Shown in pieces: positions 1-11,262 of a stretch of DNA of 64,000 bases. A program made the translations under genes and the position numbers. This DNA is from Colletes latitarsis (taxonomy: Eukaryota; Arthropoda; Insecta; Hymenoptera; Colletidae), in contig NC_135147.1 of the NCBI RefSeq assembly GCF_051014445.1, positions 23,385,979 through 23,449,978 on the forward strand, read 5' to 3'. The notes under the pieces were generated by a model, which did no database searches, was not told the DNA's origin, and saw only the letters and a program-made list of their open reading frames with translations. How positions within the stretch are numbered: the stretch's first letter is position 1; each line of letters begins with the position of its first letter.

Positions 1-3000
1 GGGTGGTCGGGGGGGTGGACGTTAAAAATCCCGCGGCGCTTTTTAGATCGGGAAATGGACGTGGAAGAATCCCGGTGAGTTCCGGTGCGCGGCGATCAGG
101 ACCGAAGATACCGCGGAACGTTGATAAAGCGTCCATACTATTTGTACCCAACGATCTGTCCGGGAATAAATAGCCTTCGAGGTTTTCTTACCCGCGGAAA
201 AAGCAGTCGGTAGTTAAAAATCGCGGAATTCCAGCCGGCGAAATAATCCGGGATCCATTTACCAGCGACGATTTGTTTCCCGTCGCGGTGACAAGCGAGA
301 CGCTGCTGGGGACGTTGCCGGTAGGCTGCTTCCGGGAGCCTGATCGATTTTGCTGGAACCACGCGACGCGACTCGTGACGAACATTCTTTGCTAGGGAGC
401 TTCGTGTCGAGTAATTTGTTGTTGCTACTCGCGCGGCGAAATTTCTGCTAAACTCTGTTCGCGAGTACTAAAAAATTTTTTAACTTGACTGCCAGACCAA
501 AATCATAAAATTTTTTGTGAAGCTAGAACTTTAAGTTTATACAGTTGTAAACTACATAAATTAAAATTTGTTTTAGTATCCTATTCAAATTAATTTCCTT
601 TAACATCTCAACCTGAGAATTAATTATTTTAATTCCACTCATACTCGACAGTGTTTGTACGAATTTCAGTTCTAGACCCATATAAATAGAATAAAATATA
701 TATTAACCTGAATTAAAAGTATTCTATAGACATATATCGCCGTCAGTGCCCAAAGTGGACACCGTCGAACGGCTGAGTAACGATTCTATTAAATCGACAA
801 TAGTTGTCGCGAATGTCCCACACGTATTTCGTTTTCGTAGACGAACGTACGTGTCAGCAATTTTTGCTACGCTCGAACAATATTAAGTCCCCGGGAAAGA
901 AGTAGCCCGTTCGAATGTAAGTTTGTTACGCGAAGTTTAAACGCCTTTACGCGCGAATAAATACACGGAAAGCACGGTCGAGGCGAATTGATTGGCGGGT
1001 GGGCCTAAGGTGAGCCGTAAGAATGCAGCGTCGGCGAGGCCTTTGTGTCTCGCGTTTTAACAAGCCACGGTGCATAAATTAATCCAGAAGCCCGATATCG
1101 TTTGATTCGCCGCTGTGCCGCCATGTCCGTCGAGGTGCACCCGCCTCTCTCTCTCGCTCTCTCTCCGTTCCTCTCCGCTGCACCGTATTTACCCTCCCCA
1201 CCGGTTCTGCTGCTTACCTGCCAATGCACGGTGCACTTCGTGTGTAATACCTTGCGGAGCGTGCATGCACCCGCCTCGATATACACTTTTTATGGCCGCC
1301 CTGCTACCTTGAATGGTAGCCTCTCCCTTTGACGACGCGGCCGCCGTCCTCGCGAAGGGCTGACCGCTTTTTTCGTAATATCTGCCCTAGAACATTAGGT
1401 CCGATCACCGGGGCTCTGGAACCTTCGATTCGGAACGGAAAAACCTGGAAAATGCACGATAGTTCGATGTTAGGTTATGGTGAATCTCCAAAAGTTAACA
1501 GTGTCGTTTACGAAGTGATTTAAATTGCGTAATATTTCGTACCTAAAGCACTCCAGTCCGACGGTTTGAATATTAGTTCGAGTGCTCCTCGTGCCACTGC
1601 GATTGACCGTCGCTGGTAATCGATTTTCTCTGTCGATGATACACTGTTACTGCCCTAATAAGACCACCAGCCGATAAAACGTTCGGATTAACCTCAAATT
1701 GAGAACTCGCTCGAACGATCTCAACGAAGTTGGCGGAAGTATTATTTACATATTCTCGCATTAATTTAGCTTTGTAATCGCTAGTCTACTAAATTTGAAT
1801 GCCCATATACGTTTCCAACTGTAAGATATTCGGTAATTGCGAAACACGAGATGTCGATCTAACCAAACATTTGTCGCGTTGCTTTTTGCGCGACCCGTTC
1901 GTTTCCGCGCCTGTCTTTTTCCGTTCCACTGGCTGCCTCGCTCTTTCCTCTCTTTCTCCCGCTTCCCCCGTGCCGACCGTTCCCTTCCGCTTCCAGTGTC
2001 GTGGATCAATACACCGTGGCAAAACGGCAGTCCCGTAAACGTGATTGTTGCTCGATTTCTTGCGTCTTAATTGCCTGGGCTCTTAACGACGCAATTACCC
2101 GAGAAAAAAGCGACTGGGTTGCCGGGGTTACCTGCGACCCTTTCGTTCTTTCTCGATTTCGTTCTCTCGTCCCGTGGTCGATCGTCTTTTTCCCGGCTAC
2201 CTACGTACAGCACCCGTCGATTCCGTTTCTAACCTGTGCTCGAACCACGATAGCATAATCATCGCGAGAGAGGAAGAGTATATCGCGAGCGGAACACTAC
2301 AGTTCGAACACTTCCCACCACGTGGCGCTCAGGCTGGATCAAGCGTCGGTTACAGCGGCGGCCATTGGGTGGCAGCACGGGCAAGGCACGTTTGAGTTTG
2401 ACCAGTGGTTACGTTAATGCGAAGAATTTCGAGAACTTTCATACATTTATGGTGTTTTGTGTCCCTGTTTGCTGTCGATTCGATTCGTCCCAGGAAATTA
2501 CCGATGTACCATGCAGTTTCGACCAGTTACCAAAGGTAATTGTCAACCGTAATACTTAATATTCACGTAACACGAACCGGCCTCCGCGTTACGACTTCTC
2601 GCACGAGAAATGGTACGAGTTGCAACGCGTTGAATTTCTGTACGACCACGTGTCGTAATGTCGCACGGTAAATTCTACGAAAAGCCTACAGAGTTTAGCC
2701 TCTGTTAAAGATTGAACGGCACAGATAATCTAGGATTATTCAATGACACGATGATTCTCTAGTGGCTTGTAGAATTCCTAATACTGTTAGCGTCGTTTGC
2801 AATTTTACGAGGTTATGTTTTCTTGTTACGTACACTTGCACGAGGTTACGAAATCCTCTTCGGTGCCCGAATTCGTCCTGCTGGCAGGATTAACGTCTCC
2901 GAATTCGTGGCTCGTAAAAACGTAATTAATAGAGCATAATCGTGTTTTATGCACTTTTATGGGCAATTTGTAACCGAATCCCCCGGGCGGTCGCGTCTCC

Positions 3001-5032
3001 CTCCCAACCCCCTCGTCCCTTTCGTCATCCCTGTGCCGGTGCACGGGCGATCGGTCGTCCCTTTGAAATATAAACACAGTGCATTTGCATGTTTTCCGGA
3101 TTTAATTAGCTCCGATGCGATTATTAATTGCCCGCGGCCGCGGGAGTGGTCGCGCGTCGATACGCTCGCAGCCCGCTCGTATTTACAATTTTCGTTCGTA
3201 AATAAACCGTGGCGACGCCGCGAGTCAGATTTTAACGAGGGAATTAATAATCCGGGAGGAAGAGGGTGACTCGCTCGCCGCGGGTGGAGCGAGGGGAGGG
3301 CAGGTCGGTGGAAGAGGAGGGAGAAGAAGGGGGTAAGCGAATTCGAGCGAGCGTACAGAGAGAAAAGTAACGGCCATGATCGCGCGGGAGAAGTTTTATG
3401 GCAACGGATCGACCGCGTTCGAAAGAGGTTACCGACGTGGAGTTCGAGCCAATCGAAGGGTCGGGGGGGAAAAACGATCATAGTCGCAAAAAAAGTAACA
3501 GTTTCAGTATTTGGAAAACATACTTTGTACGGCATACGTGATCCAAAAAAATTCTTTTCGCTTTTATAATTTCTAAATCTTTTTGAAAAGCATTGTCTGG
3601 ACTTCGAATGCTGTATTTCCATTCTTTTTCTGTAGAAAATACAAATTGAAAAAATTCGAGAAGCACAAGGAACAGAAAAGTATCGCCGGTCAATTTACTG
3701 ACTTTATTTGTTATTAGAAGTTGAAACATTACGTTTCGACGCTTTACGAGGACCCGTAATGGGTAATGCTTCAACTTTCGATAACAAATCGCTGATAAAA
3801 CAAATAGAACCACTGAATTTTTATAATTTTATTCTGGATTTACGAAGCAACGTTAGGATTGAATTTAATCGTAACCTATTCGCAATTGTTCCTTCGATTT
3901 AGCTCGAATTTGTCTGGGGCGCCTCCAACAAATTAGACGACTGTACCCGCTTTCCTAAGTGCACTCTCGCAAAGTAATTATGACGAATTTGTAGGTTAGT
4001 TGCGTTCAGGCACCGTTCACTCGCATAAACTTTCCCTTCATCTATTAACGGCGTGTAACAAGAAGTTTGCGCCCGGCCAATTACACGCTTATACCTCCTT
4101 CCTAATGTGTGCCGCGAATTTCAAATTATGGCTGTAATATTCAAGCCCGACGACACAGTTTCGATAATAAAGCTGCGTAAATAGTCCATCGCACGACTGG
4201 TCGAAGTTAAAATCAAATTTGGAAACGTAGTTAAAAATCAGAATCTTTTTATAGGGGATTGAATACACTTGCGTGAAGTCTCGTATTTAAAAATGGCGTG
4301 GTTCCAATTTACTATCGGTGGTTAGATAAAAAATCGGGCAAAGGGAAATTTTGAGGAAGCGATCGTCCAGGATTCCGGGATTTTCGCGTCTGGTCCGCGC
4401 TGATGTGTTTTACTTGTTCGCGGAGCGCGGCGAGCGACGAGCCGTTTTGCTTTGTTTTTTGGCTGTAATTCAAGCCGGCGTGCAGGGTCAGTCTACCGGG
4501 ACCGGCGAGATAGTTTATCATCATTTAGTCCTCCCGACCTGCCGCAACATTTTAAATCTCTCCTATCTCGGCCGTGTGTCGCGCTGGCCGAGGACATATG
4601 CTCGCCTCTGCGCGCGGACCACGTCAGCCGGCGAACCCTCTACGCGCGTTCGAGGAAAAATACCCTACCCCGGTCCCCTCGCCCTGAATCCTTTATATCT
4701 CTCGACTATCGAGAATTAGTTTCTGCACTCGGAGCCTCTTCCCGCGAAACCGCTGTCAATGGCTGGATACGTGACTGCCGCGCTCGGATGAATTTTTAAT
4801 CTCGACCCGGCCGGTTGCTCGGACGTTCGGCAATAAAGTAACGTGGAATATAAGGAACGCACCGGACCGGAACGAATTAAGAAGAAAATAAACCGCGGCC
4901 TTTTATTCCCTGTCCCTCGCGAGGCCTCGAGTACGTTTCCACGGAAGAGACTCCGGAGGAACAGGTTCAGAGGCTGCGAGCGAACTCTGTATTCCCTTCG
5001 GTGGCGGACATGTTTATTTCTTTTTTCATTAA
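1..5032. other. hth intron (upstream part), no gene seen
   Basis: Intronic DNA of the intron that ends at 14677; its 5' end is outside the window. I see no exon with splice sites and a recognisable peptide. It holds an AT-rich patch at about 460-760, a CT microsatellite at 1143-1170, a pyrimidine-rich tract at about 1900-1995, a 14-bp perfect GC palindrome at 3131-3144, a purine-rich run at 3285-3335 and a second AT-rich patch at 3480-3910. That last patch has a 111-codon minus-strand frame (3478-3813) that resembles nothing I know. Confidence 0.75.
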
Positions 5033-5155
5033 CCCCTTGATTTAAATTTGTTCGTACACGGAATGACCGCGAAAAAGAGTAGATTTGTTTTACGAATACC
5101 TCGGGAATGTAAAAATGGAGTGATTTTAATGTATAAGACTTAATGACGAGGTCTT
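5033..5155 (+). mobile_element. piggyBac-like MITE, family 1 (CCCCTTG end), 3'-truncated
   Basis: Starts with CCCCTTGA directly after TTAA (5029-5032). The interior matches the 37754 and 21104 copies: the GAAAAAGAGTAGATTTGTTTTACGAATAC block, then AATGTAAAAATG, GATTTTAATGTATAA and TAATGACGAG. The copy fades out near 5155 and no right-hand TTAA is found. Non-coding. Confidence 0.7.
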
Positions 5156-5507
5156 CTCTTTGGTACGCGACACTGAGAATATTTGTTGAAAGTATGTATA
5201 AACTTGCTACGACCTCCAAGATTTCCCCATACCGATTTCTGATTTCCGTTCGAACGGAGGCGTTGATTTTCGACCCGGCGCGGATCGGGGACGAAAAATA
5301 TCGGCTTTCGGCGGAATGGCCGCGCGTAAAAGCGTTTCGAAAAGTATCGAGGCTACTCTGGCGCTCGTCGCAAATTCCGGTCGTCCGTTTCCACGTAACA
5401 TTAATTCCAGGCCAGTGGGAGGAAAGCGTCTCGACGATCGGTATATAAACGAGATATAGACGCGATGTGCCCGGTCTCTGTGGAAGGAGAGCGAGCAAGT
5501 GATGTGA

Positions 5508-5538
5508 GGGGGAGGGTGGGTGAAGCGGGGGGCGGGGG
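5508..5538 (+). other. G-quadruplex-type motif on the + strand
   Basis: Five G runs of 5, 3, 3, 6 and 5 bases are separated by loops of 1, 1, 6 and 1 bases. This meets the usual rule of four runs of at least three G with loops of 1-7. As it is on the transcribed-sense strand, it could also form in hth pre-mRNA; that is inference. Confidence 0.75.
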
Positions 5539-5984
5539 AGGAAATTGAGGGGTCTGGGAAAGGGGACGTCAAGCGCCGTCGATTCGCCCTGAATTTACGC
5601 TAAGTGCACCGCTGTTGCAGCGACGGGACCGGTAATTCGGAGAACGTGGTCCCGGGGTCCCGGGGGCGGGTCGTAGGTCGGCAGGCAGAATGCCAGAAAG
5701 AGAGGAGAGAATCGTGGCCGGGAACAGGGCGCGCACGGTGGTGGTTTGCTCGGGCTTTGGCGTCCTCCACCGTCCGATTTCAACGTCCTCCGTCTCCTCC
5801 TCCTCTTTCTGCCGGCGCGTTTCCACCTTCTGGCTGCACATGCACACGGATTCGGCATTGTAGCGCTAATTAAACCAGCGCGTGTCACGAGTCACGGGGG
5901 CTGACGTCACTCCGTGATTCCTGACCACCTCCGACCGCCCCGACCACCTACTCGTCCACCTTCTGTGTTCCGTTCGGCCCCTCG

Positions 5985-6117
5985 TTCCATTTCCCTCTTA
6001 CCCGTCGTCCTTCTTCCTCCATCTCACTCTCTCCCTCTCTTTCTCTCTCTACCTCGTTCTCTTTCTCTCTGCTCCTCCGTTCCCGTTCCCGGTTCCCTCT
6101 ATCCCTCTGTTCCTCCG
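5985..6117 (+). repeat. pyrimidine-rich CT tract
   Basis: Imperfect CT/CCT simple repeat over about 130 bases, including several CTCTCT runs. A simple-sequence tract inside the intron. The open frames reading Ser/Leu/Pro across it are not genes. Confidence 0.85.
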
Positions 6118-6669
6118 CCGCGCCGACTGGCTTTTGGCTGCCATCGATCAAACGGCCTCCGCTCTGGGCTACGTTTATAACTCGACGAACAATCGGACGT
6201 GGAGAGGATAGGGAACGCCGCGCTGGATTCGACGTGAATTTCCCTCGGCCTGTTTTCTTCCGTCGACGCGACGATAACTCACCCTTCGTTTGTTGTTACA
6301 ACGCCACGGACAGCGGTTTCGGCGGTCTTCGTTTCGAGAATCCGGAATAGACGTTGCGTGGACGCCTGCGTGCGGTGAACGCTGCGAGTCTCGAGATACC
6401 AAATTGGGGATCCGTTACTTTCGCCAGTCGAATGCTTTTTCAAACTCTTCTGTTTTTATTTTTCGTTCGAAACATTTTGAAGATAACGTTGGACGATAGA
6501 ATCCCGCAGGATAGTTGTACATCTTCGCCCTTTTGAGCCAAACCTGTCGCGATCAATTTTATAGGTCACTGACGCATATCCACGCGAATTGATTAGACTA
6601 TTTTGAAATCATCTCTCGTACTTGCGATACGATCAACCTATACCTCTCTTGCAAATACTCTCACATATA

Positions 6670-7156
6670 CAGGGTGTCTTGTAGCATATTCAATTTTGTT
6701 TTCGAGCTATGACGAGTTGTACGTTGGTATAATTATTTCGAAAGATATTAACCCCTTGTCATACACGAGTCTGACTCGTTACCAAGTTCTTGATGTCAAG
6801 TTTCACAATCATGAGGCTACTGATCATCAAACCTTAGACATTAGAATCAACATATTTTTACATTCACGAGGTATTCATAAAACAAATCTATACTTTTTCG
6901 TGACCATTTCTTGTACGAATAAATTTAAACAAAATTAAACAGTATACGTTTGACAAATTACTTGAAATTAAATCGTACGTCAAGAGGTTAATGAACGTCG
7001 TAATGCAACGCGAAAGAATCGTACAAGGCTTTAATGAAATTCGAACAATTCCTGTTCAAATGGGAAGGGTAACACAGTCGATGATAAAACGTCTCCAAGT
7101 CTCTGTTCAGATGCAATTTCATTGTTTTCATGTCCCACATGCTGCTATACACTCTG
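6670..7156 (+). mobile_element. Tc1/mariner-like deletion derivative (CAGGGTG ends), split by a nested MITE
   Basis: Starts with CAGGGTGTCTTG after TA (6668-6669) and ends with CACTCTG before TA (7157-7158), as expected for TA target duplications with short inverted ends. After removal of the nested MITE at 6752-6987, about 250 bp remain. Around 7000-7120 the + strand reads FNEIRTIP, VTQSMIKRLQ and so on, which resembles the C-terminal pattern of Tc1/mariner-type insect transposases (EIRTIP...RxxRSMIRRLQ...GxHFEH). The final Gly/His/Phe-Glu motif is lost. Both its ends and this fragment recur at 47596-47885. Inactive remnant. Confidence 0.7.
6752..6987 (-). mobile_element. piggyBac-like MITE, family 1, full-length copy
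   Basis: 236 bp flanked by perfect TTAA on both sides (6748-6751 and 6988-6991). The ends are CCCCTTGTCATAC... and ...TACGTCAAGAGG, which are inverted repeats of each other (CCNCTTG). The interior, reverse-complemented, matches the copy at 37754-37977, including the internal palindrome ACGAGTCTGACTCGT. TTAA target duplication and CCC-type ends are hallmarks of piggyBac elements. No coding capacity, so a non-autonomous derivative. It sits inside the older element 6670-7156. Confidence 0.82.
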
Positions 7157-10137
7157 TATACTCCTCGGTCATTGAACGTTCCGATATCAACGACGATATC
7201 GTACTTCATGGAATCTATAGAATAAAAGATAATACAAAATTATTTAAGCTCAACTATTGGTACAGTTTAAATTCCCTCCAAGTGCCGGTTTAGGTTCGCA
7301 AGTTCAGCGATCTCGGGCTGCTTAAAATGCGAGTAAACGGCCGTTGGCAGGGGTCACCGTGGGCCCGCGCTAAGTGCCAATGTAAATTCGACCGGCACCG
7401 GGCAAAGAGTGTTAATTGTGGATCCGCGTCTTACGAGGGAAGTCGCGGAAGCCGTAGTGGTCGCGCGCGCGCGCAACGCCGAAGCCCGATGCTCTCACCT
7501 GTCGCCGTTGAGTTACGTTAACACCTTTGTTCGATCTTATCGTCGGTGACCAGGTTCCTTCGGGCCCGTTTCCATTACGCGTTTAATGGTAATCGCGCGT
7601 CCGCGCGACACGCCGTGGCCCGTTGGTGCGTTTGTCAGCCGCGCCTACGTGCGAGAACCGCGTTGTACGCGCCTACGTGCCGCTACGCTGAAACCGAGCT
7701 TGTGGCCCCATACCAACCTTATCTTTATTCCTCTTAATAACGTCCGTTCGGTTCGGGGCGCGTGTCGCGCTATCGCCGTCGTATCGGCCGCGTTCGCGTT
7801 TTCATTTCGCGGCAGTTAACCGCCTCGTTTACGCCGCCCTCTGACCCCACCCTGCCCGCTGCCTTTTTGGACGATTCGTACGCCAGATCCCCGGGTCGAT
7901 TATTCTTTTACGACTCCGGGGATAAGGAATTGCTGGGCCAGAAGCGACGAAAATTACCACCTTTCGTCATTCTGCGAGTTTGTAAACGTTTTGCCCGTTA
8001 TCTTCTTATCCCTTTCAACATATTCAGGTCGAAGAATTTACGAAGTTTGGCGACAAAGTTACTCTAAACTCATAGCCAATTTCCTCCATGCATGCGCAAT
8101 CATCAATATTTGTTAACGTCGTAGAGTCCACGAGTGTGATTCGACATTATAAGGCAAAAAATATAAGAGGCCTCAAACTTTTCATCGCGCGTAGGATCGA
8201 GATCGTTCGATGGCTAGAGCCGCTAATTGAATTATCACGCCGCTGCAAATTGCTTCGAGAAAGAAGGAAGCGACACGGGTAATCGTTCGTCCCTCCCCCC
8301 GTCGACCGCGAGGGTGTCTTTGTCACGGTCACGTGGAGAACGGAAGGCGAAGACCGCGCCGGCGAGATAGCGAAAATCGCGCACCGTGCTGCTTAAAATT
8401 AATTACTATGCCGGTCGGTCAGTGAAGTCGTCCGGCTCATCCGACAGCCGGCCGTCCCGTAACAGCGCCAACCCACCGACCATTACAAACTGCGTCCTGT
8501 TTATCAATTTGAATTCGAAAGACGAGCCGAGAGACGACGAGTCCGCGGCCCCGCAACAAATTACGTTTATCGGGCGTCATTAATCACCCGGCGTCTCGAA
8601 CATCTGCGAACGCCCACCCCCTCCCCTCTCGTCGAGAAAGACACCGGCTACCGACCGCGAGCGGAAAATGTTCGCGACACCCGTGACTCGCGCCGACCGT
8701 CCTGCGAAAAGTTTGATCGTTTTATTGCCGCGATCGTTTAATCCAACGCCACGTGAAATGTACCCTCTAAGGAAACACAGCGATATTATTGTTTCAAAGT
8801 GATTATATAGGACAAAATGCACACACAAAGAATGTGAAAGTGTGCTTGAGTCAGTAGTACAAGTGCCTATTATCGAAGTAACGAGTTCCTTGCAACGGAG
8901 ACGTGGAGTCTGCGAAATTGAGACAAGCGCGAGGTGTCGACGCGGAGGATTATTCGAAAATAATTTCGGGCATCGTAGTCGCGCGACACGCCCGGTTTAT
9001 CCGCTGATCTACGGATTACCTTGGTACGAAAGCGCGCGAGCACGGGAGGGAGAGAAAGATCGAGGATACCCATCTCGAATAAATTTTGCGGCGGTGGGTG
9101 GTACGGGGCCCCGACGTTAAGGTTAGAACGGAGGTTACGGCGAAGCAGCGAAAGATAGAGACCGAGAGAAGGGTGAAAAGAAACGGAGAGAGATACAAGC
9201 GACGGCAGAAGGAGAGCAGGTGCAAACTTGGCCTGTCAGGAAGTCGCTTACAGCTCGAGGACAAAAGCTTCCCGAGGGACTCGTGCGCGGCTGGAAGCGG
9301 GACTGGGGACGGAGGTCGGTCTGGATAGAGAAGATGCCGTCGTGGAAGGAGGTTGAAGGTGGCGCGAAGAGGGGCAGGACGAGCCTAACTGTGAAATAAC
9401 AGGGTGGCCTCCTCAACCCTCGTTCCGAGGATACGAGTCTCATACGTCACTTCCTTACGGCGAAAGAGGGCGGCGTCTGAGGGTGGAAGCAGGTTATATT
9501 GATTTATTTATACCGAGGACGCAACCCCGATACGATGGGGTTATTGGGAATGTATCTATATCCGGCCTGTAACCTCGTCTATGTTTTCCACGAGCTGATG
9601 GATCCTACGGTTGCGTCACGCCCATCTACCACGGACACACAGCGCGAAAATCGAAAGCACAGGTCGCGAGAAATGTTTCCACTTTGTCGTCGGGAAAGGT
9701 CAGTGTTCGCTGGAAAAGAAACGTAAAATCGTAGCAGGAGTAGCAAAAGTGGTGATTTTTGTACACTGTCCCCCTCACCCGGATAAGTGAAGCGTGCAGC
9801 GACGAGGTTCCGCGAATGGCGCGGCGTTGGTTAAAGATTAAACACCGGGTCAAGTAATCCCCAGTCGAGCCAGATTCCGAACGAATTACAGAACCGATGA
9901 CAGACTACAAAACGAAGAAGTGCGGCGGATGGCTCGTGGCCTGACTCATAAACGGCAGAAGAATTGCAATTGAGACTATCCGAGGGATTGGCCGACGAAA
10001 AAGTTCAACGAACTGGAAGCACGATGGCCGTTAATGCGAATGAATCAGTCGCGGACACGAAAACCCGATACCGATGATAGATCCGCGGACCCGCTCGGAT
10101 TACGTATAACTCAACAAGTTAGAATAACGTCCCTGGA
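7157..10137. other. hth intron, no gene seen
   Basis: CpG-rich unique-looking DNA. Notable only for an alternating CG run at 7462-7474, two copies of GCGCCTACGTGC about 30 bases apart near 7640-7680, and a purine-rich strand from about 9015 to 9370. No splice-flanked coding segment was recognised. Confidence 0.7.
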
Positions 10138-11262
10138 CGACATTGACCCATGTCATCCTCATAGTCTTACTGCTTTTAAGTAGTATCGAATGACACTCTA
10201 GCTTGGGCTGTAGGTCTAGGCGGTACTCTAATCGCCTGGTCTCAACCCTGCTGGTCGCTCCTCTTTGCTCAACCAGCTCGTTAAACTTATTGCAGCGAGC
10301 ATTCCAGGTTTGGAAACCCTAAATTTTCGGTTCATTTGATAAAATAGACGCGTTAGCGATTGAGTGAAGCCCAGATCGCGATTCAAAAGGATATGTAAAT
10401 AATCAGGGTCGTTTGTCAGAAGACCGAGGTATAAAAGACTGCTGAACTCGACATCGATCCTTGTCATTCTTTCATAGATTAGTTCTCTCAAATAGTATCA
10501 GATGGCAGTCGTCATCTAGGCTATAGGCTCTGGCGATAGTCTAAACGCCTGGCCTCCAGTTTCTTCACGCTCGAGGCCTCACCTCGGGGATCTCATTAAA
10601 TTCGAGCTACACGTTCCGGGCTCGATAACTCAAAATTTCGAAAGATTCGAACGCTGAACGGACAATTTGAAACGGCACGGAGAGATTCCGATCGAAAAAG
10701 ATTCATTTCTCAAAGAACAAACAGGATCCTAGAATCGTAGTCGACATCGATCCCTGTCAACCTTCCATAGTCTTCTTTTGACCAGTATCAAATATCGCTA
10801 GTTAGTCTATGGACCTAGTCGTTTCTCCATCCTCGATTCACTATCTCTGGGACCTCATTAAACTTGTCAAGTTGTTCTAGACTACGGAACTCGACATTTT
10901 TAACCCTTATAATAATAATTGTTTAATATATCCTTTAGTTCATTGTTTTTTAAACGCTTTAAAGGAAAGTTGATTTCCATTTACCAATTTGATAAGAATC
11001 AACATTGAGTAAAATAATTCAGTCGAGATTGAGAGTCCACTTAAGGGTTAAGCAAATGAACGAACGTTCTCATGGACCAGTCTGCAGGGGTTCGGAGGAA
11101 GTTTTTCAGAGACACGTAGTACGAGATCCTTGTCACCCTTCCCACAGTGTAGCTACTTTTAAGTAGTATCGGATGACGCTGGTCGGACCTAGCGTAGTTC
11201 GGAGTGGTCAGTGGTTTCGCTGTTATCAAACTAGTTGAGGTGGACGTTCCAATTCGCAATCG
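10138..11262 (+). repeat. degenerate tandem array of about 300-bp units
   Basis: Four diverged units begin near 10138, 10450, 10741 and 11116. Each opens with a version of GACATCGATCC-TGTCA-CCTT-CATAGT, then AGTAGTATC-GATGACGCT, then a GGCCTAGGC...CGCCTGG...CTCATTAAACT track. Units are 290-312 bp; the third is shorter once the MITE inserted in it (10904-11047) is removed. The units are strongly diverged, so the array is old. No coding potential is seen and I do not recognise the family. Confidence 0.7.
10904..11047 (-). mobile_element. piggyBac-like MITE, family 2 (CCCTTAAGTGG end)
   Basis: 144 bp between TTAA (10900-10903) and TTAA (11048-11051). The right end in reverse complement is CCCTTAAGTGGACTCTCAAT; the left end is CCCTTATAATAATAA. 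The interior (AACTGAATTATTTTACT, then AAATGGAAATCAACTTTC, then AAAGC(A/G)TTTAAAAAA) matches the copies at 14403 and 36816. Inserted in the third unit of the tandem array. Confidence 0.8.

Larger units (their letters stand above)
5156..6669. other. hth intron, low-complexity G-rich and pyrimidine-rich stretch
   Basis: No gene seen. It contains a G-quadruplex-type motif (see 5508-5538), C/G runs around 5650-5675 and a long pyrimidine tract at 5985-6117. The many open frames here come from low-complexity sequence. Confidence 0.75.

Noticed and set aside
2957..3622. 221-codon open frame on the minus strand
   Set aside because: No recognisable protein; overlaps purine-rich low-complexity sequence whose complement reads Ser/Leu/Pro.
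4716..5498. 260-codon open frame on the minus strand
   Set aside because: It crosses the MITE at 5033-5155 and has no domain, so it is a chance frame.
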